From positions 1 to 64,000 of the forward strand of contig CAIVEI010000065.1 in NCBI GenBank assembly GCA_903904835.1: DNA of 64,000 nt, given 5' to 3'. The translations under genes and the position numbers were made by a program. The stretch is from an uncultured Schlesneria sp. Lineage in GTDB: Bacteria > Planctomycetota > Planctomycetia > Planctomycetales > Planctomycetaceae. The notes under the pieces were generated by a model, which saw nothing but the letters and a program-made list of their open reading frames with translations, ran no database searches and was not told the origin of the DNA. How positions within the stretch are numbered: position 1 is the first letter of the stretch; every line of letters starts with the position of its first letter. Shown in pieces: positions 34,294 through 43,155 of the stretch.

Positions 34294-36129
34294 TCAATCG
34301 AGCGCAAACTTTGGAGAAGTTGTCGCGGTGACGTCCTGGGCGATGTTGGTTTGTTCTGGTCGCAAAAGCACGAAACGTTCGATCACAAGGGCGTCGATAT
34401 TCGTGTTGGCAAAACAATCATAAGCCTCTTCGGGGGTGCAGACGATTGGTTCGCCACGCACGTTGAAACTCGTATTGATCAACATGGGCGAACCGGTGAG
34501 AGACTCGAATTCCTTCAGCAAATGATGGAATCGACCGTGTCGCTCGGCGTTGACGGTCTGCACTCGAGCAGAATAGTCAACGTGCGTCACAGCAGGAATT
34601 GTTGACCGGGGTGTGTTGATGGCCGGAAGTCCACGGGATGGCGCATCGGCCGAAACGGGAAGGCGATGTTGCTGTCGCACGTTTGCAACGGTGAGCATAT
34701 AGGGACCAAGGACTTTCGGCTCCGCATCAAAGTATTCTGACGCGCATTCTTCGAGAACCGCTGGGGCGAAAGGACGGAACGATTCACGAAACTTGATCTT
34801 CAAATTCATGACTGATTGCAGTCGAGGACTACGCGCGTCACCAAGGATACTTCGCGAACCCAAGGCTCGCGGACCGAACTCCATCCGACCGGCAAACCAG
34901 CCAACGACCTGTTCCTTGGCTAGTAAACCCGCTACGTACTGACACAATTCTGTTTCGTCGGAAATGTATCGATACTTGGCTCCTCGTGCATCGAGCATCG
35001 CACGTATGGCAGATTCATCGTAATTCGGACCTAACAGTGACCCACGCAAAATATCATGGGGATTTGGCTGTCTTGGATTTTGAAGCAACTGATACCAGAT
35101 CATCAAAGCGACGCCGAGCGCCCCGCCTGCGTCTCCCGCTGCGGGTTGAATCCAGATTCGTTCAAACGGACCTTCACGCGCAAGACGTCCGTTCGCAACA
35201 CAGTTTAAAGCGACTCCGCCTGCCATGCACAGGTTGTTCATCCGGGTCATTTCGTGGAGGTGCTTCGCCATTCTCAAGATGATCTCTTCTGTCACCACCT
35301 GGATTGATGCAGCGAGATCAAGTTCGCGCTGAGTCAGCGGTGACTCGGGCGTTCGGGGCGGACCACCGAACAGTTGATCAAACTTTCGCGAGGTCATCGT
35401 AAGGCCGTGCCAAAAGTCAAAATAGGCCAGGTTCAGTCGAAACGACCCGTCGGGCTTCAAATCGAGAAGATGTCGATAGATCGCCTCAACAAATTGAGGT
35501 TCACCATACGGGGCCAGTCCCATGAGCTTGTACTCACCCGAGTTCACGCGAAAACCACAGAAATGGGTGAACGCCGAATATAACAGGCCCAGCGAATGAG
35601 GAAATCTTAGTTCGCCGGTTAACTCAATTCGATTTCCGTGACCAACGCCATAGCTTGTGGTGGCCCATTCTCCCACGCCATCAAGTGTTAAGATTGCGGC
35701 ATCTTCAAAGGGAGATGGGAAGAATGCGCTGGCCGCGTGCGATTCATGATGTTCGCAAAAAACGAAACGCTTCTTGTAGTGATGACCGAGTTGCGATCGC
35801 AGGTCGCGATCGAGGAACAGTTTCTCTTTCAACCAGACTGGCATCGCCGAAATGAAAGAACGAAACCCAAACGGGACTGCGGCGACATACATCTCCAGCA
35901 ACCGGCCAAACTTGAGTAATGGCTTCTCATAGTAGCCGACGTAGTCGATTTGGCTGACGGACAATCCTGCCTCGGCCAGACAGAATTCAACGGCCCTGGC
36001 AGGAAATGCCGCGTCATGTTTTTTTCTCGAAAACCGTTCTTCCTGGGCGGCAGCAACGATCTTGCCGTCAACGATTAACGCTGCCGCAGAGTCGTGGTAA
36101 TAAGCCGAAATTCCAAGTATCGCGGTCAT
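34294..36129 (-). CDS. NodU/CmcH-family O-carbamoyltransferase
   Basis: A 611-residue enzyme that transfers a carbamoyl group from carbamoyl phosphate via carbamoyl-AMP to a hydroxyl. The N-terminal Kae1-like domain begins ILGISAYYHDSAAALIVDG and carries HHESHAAS and LTLDGVGEW near 120-150. The metal/adenylate region is MAGGVALNCVANG, and the C-terminal YrdC-like part includes GRMEFGPRALGSRSIL, INTPRSTIPAVTHVD and LINTSFNVRGEPIV. Length is normal; the ATG at 36129 is chosen because the family start immediately follows. Acceptors in the family include Nod factors, antibiotics, saxitoxin and surface glycans. The neighbours here favour an envelope molecule. Confidence 0.93.
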   Translation of the reverse strand: MTAILGISAYYHDSAAALIVDGKIVAAAQEERFSRKKHDAAFPARAVEFCLAEAGLSVSQIDYVGYYEKPLLKFGRLLEMYVAAVPFGFRSFISAMPVWLKEKLFLDRDLRSQLGHHYKKRFVFCEHHESHAASAFFPSPFEDAAILTLDGVGEWATTSYGVGHGNRIELTGELRFPHSLGLLYSAFTHFCGFRVNSGEYKLMGLAPYGEPQFVEAIYRHLLDLKPDGSFRLNLAYFDFWHGLTMTSRKFDQLFGGPPRTPESPLTQRELDLAASIQVVTEEIILRMAKHLHEMTRMNNLCMAGGVALNCVANGRLAREGPFERIWIQPAAGDAGGALGVALMIWYQLLQNPRQPNPHDILRGSLLGPNYDESAIRAMLDARGAKYRYISDETELCQYVAGLLAKEQVVGWFAGRMEFGPRALGSRSILGDARSPRLQSVMNLKIKFRESFRPFAPAVLEECASEYFDAEPKVLGPYMLTVANVRQQHRLPVSADAPSRGLPAINTPRSTIPAVTHVDYSARVQTVNAERHGRFHHLLKEFESLTGSPMLINTSFNVRGEPIVCTPEEAYDCFANTNIDALVIERFVLLRPEQTNIAQDVTATTSPKFALD

Positions 36130-36186
36130 GAGGTTTTGTTTCGGAGTGGAATTTGAAGTTGTTGGCAATTGAGAATGTTGTTTCAT

Positions 36187-36206
36187 GCAGCCGAAATCGA
36201 GGCTGC
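36187..36206 (-). terminator. weak hairpin before the carbamoyltransferase
   Basis: GCAGCC pairs with GGCTGC around 8 nt, between the TPR/CRTAC1 stop at 36235 and the carbamoyltransferase start. There is no T-run. It could partly separate the two genes' transcripts. Confidence 0.3.
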
Positions 36207-36234
36207 GTGTGGTTCGATGTTGCCCGTCCAGACC

Positions 36235-39200
36235 CTAGCGTTCTAACGCACGATCGAAAACCGGAGCACTTCCTTCGCGGAGCAATATCTCGACTGGAAC
36301 AGCGACATCGGCCAGACGTTGGACAAGTCCGGACGGCCAGCGAATGATCAGTTCATCGATCTGAACGGCCGACCCAGTTCCAAAAACGAGTTGGCGTTCG
36401 TTACTGCATTGATATCCGTCCCCCGCTGTCAACTGACGAACGATCGATCGTGATCCGATACGTGCCTGAACCGTCGTACTGATGGCGTCGCGATTGGAAT
36501 TGACGCCAAAAAGACGTAATGAAAGATGACCACCCACGGCCGATGTCGTGTTGCTCAGGATCGCGACGGGATCGCGTAGATGGCCCACCGCCAGATCGTC
36601 GCGTCCATCACGATTCCAATCGATGCGGGCAACAGTACGTCCCAGCCAATTCTGTTCAAAATAGGGGCCCAATTGGTTCTTCGGTAGATCGGCGAAGCGT
36701 CCGTTTCCGTCCAAACCGAATAATTGCGGCGGCATTCGGTAGGGGCGGTTGAACCGGCTGAGGTCATCGACGTGTCCATTCGACACAAACAGCTCCAGTC
36801 GACCATCCAGGTCCGCGTCGAGAAATTGCGTCCCGAAACCAAGCATGTTCAACGACGGGGCTTCCAAACCGAAGCGACGAGTCTGATCTTCGAAGTATCC
36901 AGGCGCTGTATTGATGAAAAGCGTATTCGGTTCGGCGTAGAAATTGGTGATCAGCAAGTCCATTCGACCATTGTCATCGACATCACCGACAGCAATCCCC
37001 ATGCTCCCGGTGGCCTTACCGGCACCATTGAAAGCAACCCCGCTTTCGACGGCGCGGTCGCGAAGTTGGCCCCTTTTCCCGTCGGTCATATCGGGTCGAA
37101 AAAAGAAACAGGGAGTGGTGTCGTTGGCCACAAACAGGCTTAATCGCCCCTGGCCGTCCGCATCCCATGCGGCGACTCCCAATCCCATTCCAAGCGGGAC
37201 TTCACCCAGCAATTCGGCGGTCGCCTCTTGAAAACTGCCGTCCCCCTGATTCCGCCATAATCGATCGGCTTGCCCATGGAAATCAGACGGCATACAGAGT
37301 GTTGGCGATCCATCGGGATGATGACAGATGCGGTCGAACGTATCGGCATCTGCCGCGTAATTCACGTCGTAAATATCGGGCAAACCGTCGCCAGTCAGGT
37401 CCACCATAATGCAACTGGTGGTCCAGTCTGCTGCGGTCAGGCCCGCCAAATTCGTCACATCGTCAAACGTGCCGTCCCCCTGATTTTGCCAGAGTTGATT
37501 GCGGCCGATGTTGGCAACGTAAATATCAGGGAAGCCATCGGAGTTAAAGTCGCCGATCGTCACACCCTGTCCGAATCCCTTTTCGAGGATTCCGGCGGAA
37601 ACTGTCACATCGTCAAATGAGACACCCGCGTGATTTCGGTAGATCCGATCGACGTGGCCAACGTCGGGCGAACCAGGCGGCCAGGCATGGCCTTGCGTGA
37701 AGAACAAATCGGGAAACGCATCGAGATCAAAATCGAGTACGCCAATCCCTCCCCCGGTAAACTCGAACATGCGATGCGTCGGCGATCCTTTGACTCCGTT
37801 AAAATATTCAAATCGGATACCGATGGCGTGAGCGTCATCTCGAAATGTCGGAGAGACTTGAGCACCGGCGACATCAGTTCCTGAAGCTTTCGATTTCACG
37901 CGAAGATCGGGAAACGGGTAACGAGAAAGGTCAACTGCCAGCGCAACATTCGCGTTGTCTATCACCAGTTTCAGTGGTTGATTCCGAACCGCTTGTCGCA
38001 ACCGATCGAAGTGCGCCGGCAAATCCTTTGTGTTCGCACCCACGCTGATCGCAAATTGACACCATCCGTAAGCTTCCCACAATCGTCCCGCAGATTCATA
38101 GGCGTCTGCTAATGGCCATAACAGTTCGGGCTGACCGCGATCAGCAGCGAATAGGACCCGATTTTGCATTTCTTCCAGTGCTTGCATTACCGACAAACGA
38201 CCCCGAAATTCTTCGGCGATAAGGGTGTCGCCTGCGGCAGCGAGACAATGGACCAGCCGAAAGGTAGACGTTTTTGATTCGGGACTCCGTCGGATCGATT
38301 CCCAGTAGCAGCGAATCGCTCCTCGAACGTCGTCGACAGCTTCGGCCATCTGACCTCGGATTGACCAGACGTCGGCAAAGTCTTCAGCCCCCGCTGGCAA
38401 TGATCGGTTCCATTCTGCGAATTCCGCGGATCGGCTGGTCGACAAGAGAAGTCGGCCCAACAGGACATAAGCGGCAATGTGCTGCGGATCAATCCGTAGC
38501 GAAGTCCTGAGAAGTTGTTCTGCTTCCGGATATCCTTCGCGTTGGAACGCGTGCCACGCAAGCCCCACGAGCGGATTCGGATCATGGGGATCGGCCTCAT
38601 TCGCCTGGGTCAGTAATTCAAGGTCATCGACGAAAGTATCCGTGCGAGCGAGCAACAGCAGCATATCGGTTTCGGCGTTTTGTCGGATCAAACGCAACAC
38701 GAGGGGTGTTGCTTCTCGCTTACGACCGCACAGACAAAGCAATTGAACCAGCCCGGTGTTCGCGATGACGTTATCGGCGTCCAGTTCAAGGACGTCGCGG
38801 TACGCTCGTTCTGCCTTGCCAAGCTGGCATAAATGCCGATGCAGAATGTTCGCTTCTCGCAGTCGATTCGATATTCTGACGCGGAAATCGCGTGACTTGA
38901 TTTGACCAAAGTACCCGAGTGCCCGAGACCAGTTGTGTTGAGCTGCGGCACACTCCCCGGCCAGAACTAACGCTTCAATCAATTCTGGATCGAGTTCGTG
39001 CGCCTTCATCGCCAACTTTTCTGCTTCGGCAATATGCCCAAGCCGCCGTTCGCGACGTGCCTTACTCAGGATTTCGTCGGGTGAAAGCGTTGCCCCCCAT
39101 CCGAACCAGAAATAGAGGCTGCCGACGCAGACAATCACCCCGATCATGAGTCCGATCGCGACGAACAGTCGAGAAGATCGTTGAGGGGGAGAATGATCTG

Positions 39201-39252
39201 GTTGAGCCACGTGGAGGTTGTTCGTTTTTGTAGTGTGGGCTTCAGCCCGCAC
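36235..39252 (-). CDS. large TPR + FG-GAP/VCBS + ASPIC/UnbV protein
   Basis: A 1,005-residue protein: one membrane span at about 30-50 (LFVAIGLMIGVIVCVGSLYFWFG), TPR-like repeats to ~400, then FG-GAP/VCBS units with calcium loops (DFDLDAFPDLFF, DFNSDGFPDIYV, DADLDGRLELFV) and a C-terminal ASPIC/UnbV domain (IIRWPSGLVQ). The frame opens with a GTG at 39252 inside a palindromic repeat; the true start could be the GTG at 39210. It is very similar in design and wording (GQGVTIGDFNSDGFPD; GQGAAVGDFDSDGFPD) to the next gene, so they are tandem paralogues. It lies just upstream of the carbamoyltransferase set. Confidence 0.87.
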   Translation of the reverse strand: MRAEAHTTKTNNLHVAQPDHSPPQRSSRLFVAIGLMIGVIVCVGSLYFWFGWGATLSPDEILSKARRERRLGHIAEAEKLAMKAHELDPELIEALVLAGECAAAQHNWSRALGYFGQIKSRDFRVRISNRLREANILHRHLCQLGKAERAYRDVLELDADNVIANTGLVQLLCLCGRKREATPLVLRLIRQNAETDMLLLLARTDTFVDDLELLTQANEADPHDPNPLVGLAWHAFQREGYPEAEQLLRTSLRIDPQHIAAYVLLGRLLLSTSRSAEFAEWNRSLPAGAEDFADVWSIRGQMAEAVDDVRGAIRCYWESIRRSPESKTSTFRLVHCLAAAGDTLIAEEFRGRLSVMQALEEMQNRVLFAADRGQPELLWPLADAYESAGRLWEAYGWCQFAISVGANTKDLPAHFDRLRQAVRNQPLKLVIDNANVALAVDLSRYPFPDLRVKSKASGTDVAGAQVSPTFRDDAHAIGIRFEYFNGVKGSPTHRMFEFTGGGIGVLDFDLDAFPDLFFTQGHAWPPGSPDVGHVDRIYRNHAGVSFDDVTVSAGILEKGFGQGVTIGDFNSDGFPDIYVANIGRNQLWQNQGDGTFDDVTNLAGLTAADWTTSCIMVDLTGDGLPDIYDVNYAADADTFDRICHHPDGSPTLCMPSDFHGQADRLWRNQGDGSFQEATAELLGEVPLGMGLGVAAWDADGQGRLSLFVANDTTPCFFFRPDMTDGKRGQLRDRAVESGVAFNGAGKATGSMGIAVGDVDDNGRMDLLITNFYAEPNTLFINTAPGYFEDQTRRFGLEAPSLNMLGFGTQFLDADLDGRLELFVSNGHVDDLSRFNRPYRMPPQLFGLDGNGRFADLPKNQLGPYFEQNWLGRTVARIDWNRDGRDDLAVGHLRDPVAILSNTTSAVGGHLSLRLFGVNSNRDAISTTVQARIGSRSIVRQLTAGDGYQCSNERQLVFGTGSAVQIDELIIRWPSGLVQRLADVAVPVEILLREGSAPVFDRALER
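39233..39252. repeat. short palindrome at a gene start
   Basis: GTGTGGGCT and AGCCCGCAC form a 9-bp stem (one G-T pair) with a 2-nt loop. It overlaps the apparent GTG start of the TPR/CRTAC1 gene. Its sequence looks like a short intergenic palindrome that has inserted at or drifted into the gene's 5' end. Confidence 0.5.
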
Positions 39253-39361
39253 GTGATGTTGATTCGCACGGGCTAAACCCCATGCGACGGCCCGAGTCTG
39301 GTCTGATGAAATCGCTAAGCGGGTGTAGGGTCGAAATGTTGTGCCTTATGAACGGAATTGC

Positions 39362-39490
39362 GTCGAAACACGGGGTGGCACGGGTTTACCGTTTTCGGTA
39401 AGGCCGTGTCTTCATGATTCGAAAACTTCGTCGAAGAGCACTGCTTAACCGAAGACGGTAAAACCGTGCCACCCGTTATCGCAGTCATCT
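39362..39490. repeat. ~125-bp palindromic repeat, copy B
   Basis: Two 28-nt arms (39373-39400 and 39447-39474) are inverted copies matching at 25 of 28 positions, with a 46-nt spacer holding an imperfect inner inverted repeat. About three quarters of the element matches 30352-30476. It lies in the 278-nt gap between two tandem TPR/CRTAC1 genes. Such a long hairpin could block transcription or be the footprint of a miniature transposable element. Confidence 0.7.
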
Positions 39491-39530
39491 GAATTAAAGA
39501 AAGACTGTAATCCGTGGAAGGTCGCCACGT

Positions 39531-42518
39531 CTAATCATCACGACCGGTGATGACATCGACGACTTCTGATTCCTCTGGCCCACGTCGCACGATGCCGCGC
39601 GATGTCGATTCGATCAGTTCGATTGTCACGTCAGCGGGTAAGTCACGCACCGTTGTCGTCATTCCTTGCGGCCAATGAACGATCAATTCGTTAATCGTCG
39701 TTGTGGCACCCAAACCAAATTGGACCAACCGCTCGTTGCTTGCCATGTAACCATCGCCAGCGACGAGCTGTTTCTTCCAAACGCGATCAGCGGCATGGAC
39801 CTCAATCAAACTCCCGATCGCATCGCGTCCGCCCAGACGCGCGGTGAGACGTACCGAGATGAAGTGACCAGCCCCTTGCGTGACATTCATCACCAGTGAT
39901 GCCCGGTCCCCCACGTTCGAAACGGCAAAATCCATCAGCCCATCCCGATTCCAATCTAACCGAGACAACCCACGACCAAGCCGTTTTTGTGCGAAGAACG
40001 AACCGATCTCATTGGCCATCAGTTCAGAAAATCGACCCGTTCCCAAGTTGCGAAAAAACTGGGGTCGCATGTGAAATTCGCCCCCTTCGTCGCGGTAATC
40101 GTCGATGTGTCCGTTCACACCGACGATATCCGGGAACCCATCGCAATCAGCATCCAGACATTGTGTCCCCCAGCCGACAAATGGCATCGTTGCGGACCGG
40201 AATCCTGCGGTCGTGGCGTTATCGACGAATAACCCGGGGGAATCTTGCAGGAATAACATGCTCGATTCGTCCTTGTAGGTTGTGATATAGAAATCAATCC
40301 GGCCATCACCGTCGAGATCGTCTGCTGCGATCCCCATCGATGCCATCGCCAATCCGTCCTGATTGTAGGCCACCCCGCGAATGAATGCTTCGTCTTCCAG
40401 TCGAATATTGAGAGGCTCTGCGGTGGCCTGGTTGTGCAGCAAGAAATTCGGCACCTGGTCATTAGAGATCAATAAACTTGGGCGACCTCGCTCAAGCAGT
40501 TCAAACGCGACAATCCCTAACCCCTTTCCTTTCGGCTCGCGGGCATCCGGGGAGATCAGTTCGAAAGTGCCGTCGCCGTGACTGAGCAGCAGCCGATCGG
40601 GAGCTCCATCGAACGCTTTTGGAGAACACGCCCGGCCTTGACAGATCATCTCGTAAACATGGGGGCCGGTCACATAATTCACGTCGTAAAGATCAGGATG
40701 GCCGTCGGCGTTCAGGTCGACAACAACACAACTGGTGGTCCAATCCGTCGATGCCAATCCGGCCCGGTCTGTCACGTCTGAGAATGTTCCGTCGCCGTTA
40801 TTATGCAAGAGCTGATTACGTCCGACGTTGGCGACATAAAGGTCAGGAAAACCGTCGCTGTCGAAGTCACCAACGGCAGCTCCCTGACCATATCCCCGAT
40901 CAACCAATCCCGAGGATTGAGTGACGTCAAGCGCCTCGCGTCCAACAAGATTTCGAAACAGGCGGTCAGTCAGGGATAAGGATGGCTCGGGTTCAGACTG
41001 ACCGGTGCGCCAGACCGACCCTTGTGGTAAGAACAGATCGGGCCAGTTGTCGCGGTCGTAGTCGAGCACAGCGACCCCTCCGCCGGTCTGTTCGAACATC
41101 CGTTGGCCTGGCGTTGCAGGGTCAATGGAATTGAAATACGTAAAGTCGGGTCCGCTTTCCGATTCCTCAAAACGAATCTGGGAATTCTTATTGGCTTCGA
41201 GTTCCATGAAGGATTCTGTGTGGGGAATTGAAGACAGATTAAATTGAGGAAATGCTGACAGGTCGAATTGCAGCGCCAGATTTTCATGATCAACGACCAG
41301 TGGCAGCTTTTCGTCAAGTTGTCCTGCCACTCGCGCAAACAATTCACGTGGCCATGTCGCGTCGGGAAATTGCCGTTCAGCAACGATGCCCCATGCTGCC
41401 GCTTCCCAAAGTCGACCCATCTGCTCTAACAATAGAGCGACATCCCTGATCGGCTCGACTCGCTGTGAATGCGTAGTCAACACCTGGTCGATCAATTGCG
41501 TCAGCTCAGTCTGTTGCTTCGAGCGGTTTTCAATGACTTCGACGTTCTTAGTTTGAAGTAAGCGCAACTGCTGTCCCAATTGTGCTGTCGCCCGGCGGGA
41601 TGTCGACAGGTCCCGTAGCGAATTCCAGAAACACCGAGCTGCCATTTGAGTCTGATGATGCTTACGAGACCAGAGGCCAAACACGTATTGGATGTCGGGG
41701 TCGCGATTCGCGGTGCTCGGAAGATCTCGATACCATTTGACGAACTGATCGTCGGAATGATTGATAAGTAACTCACCCAGCATGGCCAGCCCGGCGATGA
41801 AATGAGGGGAAACGGACAGACTCTTTTTCAAGCGGACCATCGCTTCGTCCGTTCGCCCGTCCCACAACGCATCAGCCGCCAATCCGAATTGAACGAGTTG
41901 GTCACCGGGCGATTTTTTTTCGCAGTCGTTCAGAAATTGAAGCTGCTCGTTCGGTCGGTCAAGATCGGCAAACAGGACGAGCTCGTGAACATCGGCTTTC
42001 CCGCTACGCACGAGAGAAAAGAAATGGGGGACAGACTCACGACGACGGCCTGACACGTTCATCAGAAAAGCCAGTCGCTCGTGCGTCAGCACATGGTTGG
42101 GCGAGAATTTTAGAAATCGTTGATACAACGCCTGGGCGTCATTTAATCGACCGGCATCCCGACACGTTTCGGCTGCATAATAAAGACCGAGCGGGGGTTC
42201 TTTGAACTGTCTCTGCCGCTCAGCCAACATCTCGTAATGCTGCACAGCCGCGTCGATACGCCCCGCCTTGGCGGCGGCCTCGCCCGCAACGGAAAGGGCT
42301 TGGATCTGGGGCGAACCCAACGCGACAATCTCGATCGCTAGCCGTTCTGCACGGTCGTAATCGCCTTGTTTTAACGCCGCCTTGGCATCCGACAGCTCCG
42401 GCGGCGGGAGGAGGGTCACGCCACGTCTCATCGCGAGGATAAAACCAGCGCCAATGACGACGAACGCCAAGACAAGAAAGATCCAACGTCGTCGAAGCAA
42501 GTTTTGACTACCCGTCAT
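39531..42518 (-). CDS. large TPR + FG-GAP/VCBS + ASPIC/UnbV protein
   Basis: A 995-residue protein with an N-terminal membrane span (IFLVLAFVVIGAGFILAM, about 13-30), TPR-like repeats to ~400, FG-GAP/VCBS units (DYDRDNWPDLFL, DFDSDGFPDLYV, DADCDGFPDIVG) and an ASPIC/UnbV domain (IVHWPQGMTT). It is the closest relative of the gene at 36235, implying duplication. It starts 22 nt after the stop of a DUF1559-associated lipoprotein gene, so transcription may run on from there. A ribosome site is weak. A surface or periplasmic scaffold role is inferred from architecture only. Confidence 0.87.
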   Translation of the reverse strand: MTGSQNLLRRRWIFLVLAFVVIGAGFILAMRRGVTLLPPPELSDAKAALKQGDYDRAERLAIEIVALGSPQIQALSVAGEAAAKAGRIDAAVQHYEMLAERQRQFKEPPLGLYYAAETCRDAGRLNDAQALYQRFLKFSPNHVLTHERLAFLMNVSGRRRESVPHFFSLVRSGKADVHELVLFADLDRPNEQLQFLNDCEKKSPGDQLVQFGLAADALWDGRTDEAMVRLKKSLSVSPHFIAGLAMLGELLINHSDDQFVKWYRDLPSTANRDPDIQYVFGLWSRKHHQTQMAARCFWNSLRDLSTSRRATAQLGQQLRLLQTKNVEVIENRSKQQTELTQLIDQVLTTHSQRVEPIRDVALLLEQMGRLWEAAAWGIVAERQFPDATWPRELFARVAGQLDEKLPLVVDHENLALQFDLSAFPQFNLSSIPHTESFMELEANKNSQIRFEESESGPDFTYFNSIDPATPGQRMFEQTGGGVAVLDYDRDNWPDLFLPQGSVWRTGQSEPEPSLSLTDRLFRNLVGREALDVTQSSGLVDRGYGQGAAVGDFDSDGFPDLYVANVGRNQLLHNNGDGTFSDVTDRAGLASTDWTTSCVVVDLNADGHPDLYDVNYVTGPHVYEMICQGRACSPKAFDGAPDRLLLSHGDGTFELISPDAREPKGKGLGIVAFELLERGRPSLLISNDQVPNFLLHNQATAEPLNIRLEDEAFIRGVAYNQDGLAMASMGIAADDLDGDGRIDFYITTYKDESSMLFLQDSPGLFVDNATTAGFRSATMPFVGWGTQCLDADCDGFPDIVGVNGHIDDYRDEGGEFHMRPQFFRNLGTGRFSELMANEIGSFFAQKRLGRGLSRLDWNRDGLMDFAVSNVGDRASLVMNVTQGAGHFISVRLTARLGGRDAIGSLIEVHAADRVWKKQLVAGDGYMASNERLVQFGLGATTTINELIVHWPQGMTTTVRDLPADVTIELIESTSRGIVRRGPEESEVVDVITGRDD

Positions 42519-42539
42519 GGCATGGCCGAAGAAGTCCCT

Positions 42540-43034
42540 CTACTTGAGGTCGAAGACAAAGTTGTTGTCTTTGCCCGCCTCAACCTTCGCGGTCAACGTC
42601 GACGTTTTCGGGTCAGCATATTTCGCGGGCAAGACATTTGCGCTCCCCTTTTTGGCTTTTTTCGCATTGTGAGTGTCTACTGGCGTAAAGTTCGCTTTCG
42701 TCGAATGCGCGTCTTCTGGCGTTTTTTCGGTTTCACCAGCATCAAGCAGCATCACCATGACAGTAAAATCACCTGCGGCCGCACCGTCACCAGCGGCGTA
42801 GGTCGTCAGTGTGTACTCACCCGAGTCGTTTGTCCGTCCGATCGCCGCTGGCTGATCACCTTTCGGCGAAAATGAGACGATTGCTCCAATCACAGGACTA
42901 CCCAGAAAGGTGACCTTCCCTTTCGTCTTAAAGACTTTCGCGCGAGGCTTGCCTTTACCTGTGTCACCATTACAGCCAGAGAGCATGATCCCCAAAATGA
43001 CTAAACAGCATAACGGTTTGAATTGAAATCGCAT
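42540..43034 (-). CDS. lipoprotein with transthyretin-like (carboxypeptidase regulatory) domain
   Basis: A 164-residue predicted lipoprotein. The ATG at 43034 gives a clean signal ending in the lipobox LSGC; the frame to 43100 would run into a terminator hairpin. The mature part begins with the pattern KGKVTFLGSPVIGAIVSFSPKG and SGEYTLTTY, typical of the beta-sandwich carboxypeptidase-regulatory-like fold common in planctomycete lipoproteins. Such genes regularly sit downstream of a DUF1559 gene, as here. Probably an envelope protein; function unknown. Confidence 0.82.
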   Translation of the reverse strand: MRFQFKPLCCLVILGIMLSGCNGDTGKGKPRAKVFKTKGKVTFLGSPVIGAIVSFSPKGDQPAAIGRTNDSGEYTLTTYAAGDGAAAGDFTVMVMLLDAGETEKTPEDAHSTKANFTPVDTHNAKKAKKGSANVLPAKYADPKTSTLTAKVEAGKDNNFVFDLK

Positions 43035-43086
43035 CGACAGAATCCTTTGCGAAAATCGCATTGGTAATAAAAAGAGAGAAACGACA

Positions 43087-43116
43087 GTGAGGGCTGCCAA
43101 ATCTGGCAGCCCTCAC
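43087..43116 (-). terminator. hairpin between DUF1559 and lipoprotein genes
   Basis: A perfect 13-bp stem (GTGAGGGCTGCCA and complement) with loop AATC lies 40 nt past the DUF1559 stop. There is no T-run on the minus strand, so it probably attenuates or stabilises a shared transcript, matching the hairpin at 25728-25754 after another DUF1559 gene. Confidence 0.6.
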
Positions 43117-43155
43117 TTGGATCAGATCAATTCGAAACGGTAAGACTTCGTTGTG

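Noticed and set aside
34294-36129. reading the cluster as a saxitoxin biosynthesis locus
   Set aside because: Only the sxtI-J-K-like genes are present; no polyketide-like SxtA, amidinotransferase or dioxygenase genes are seen nearby.
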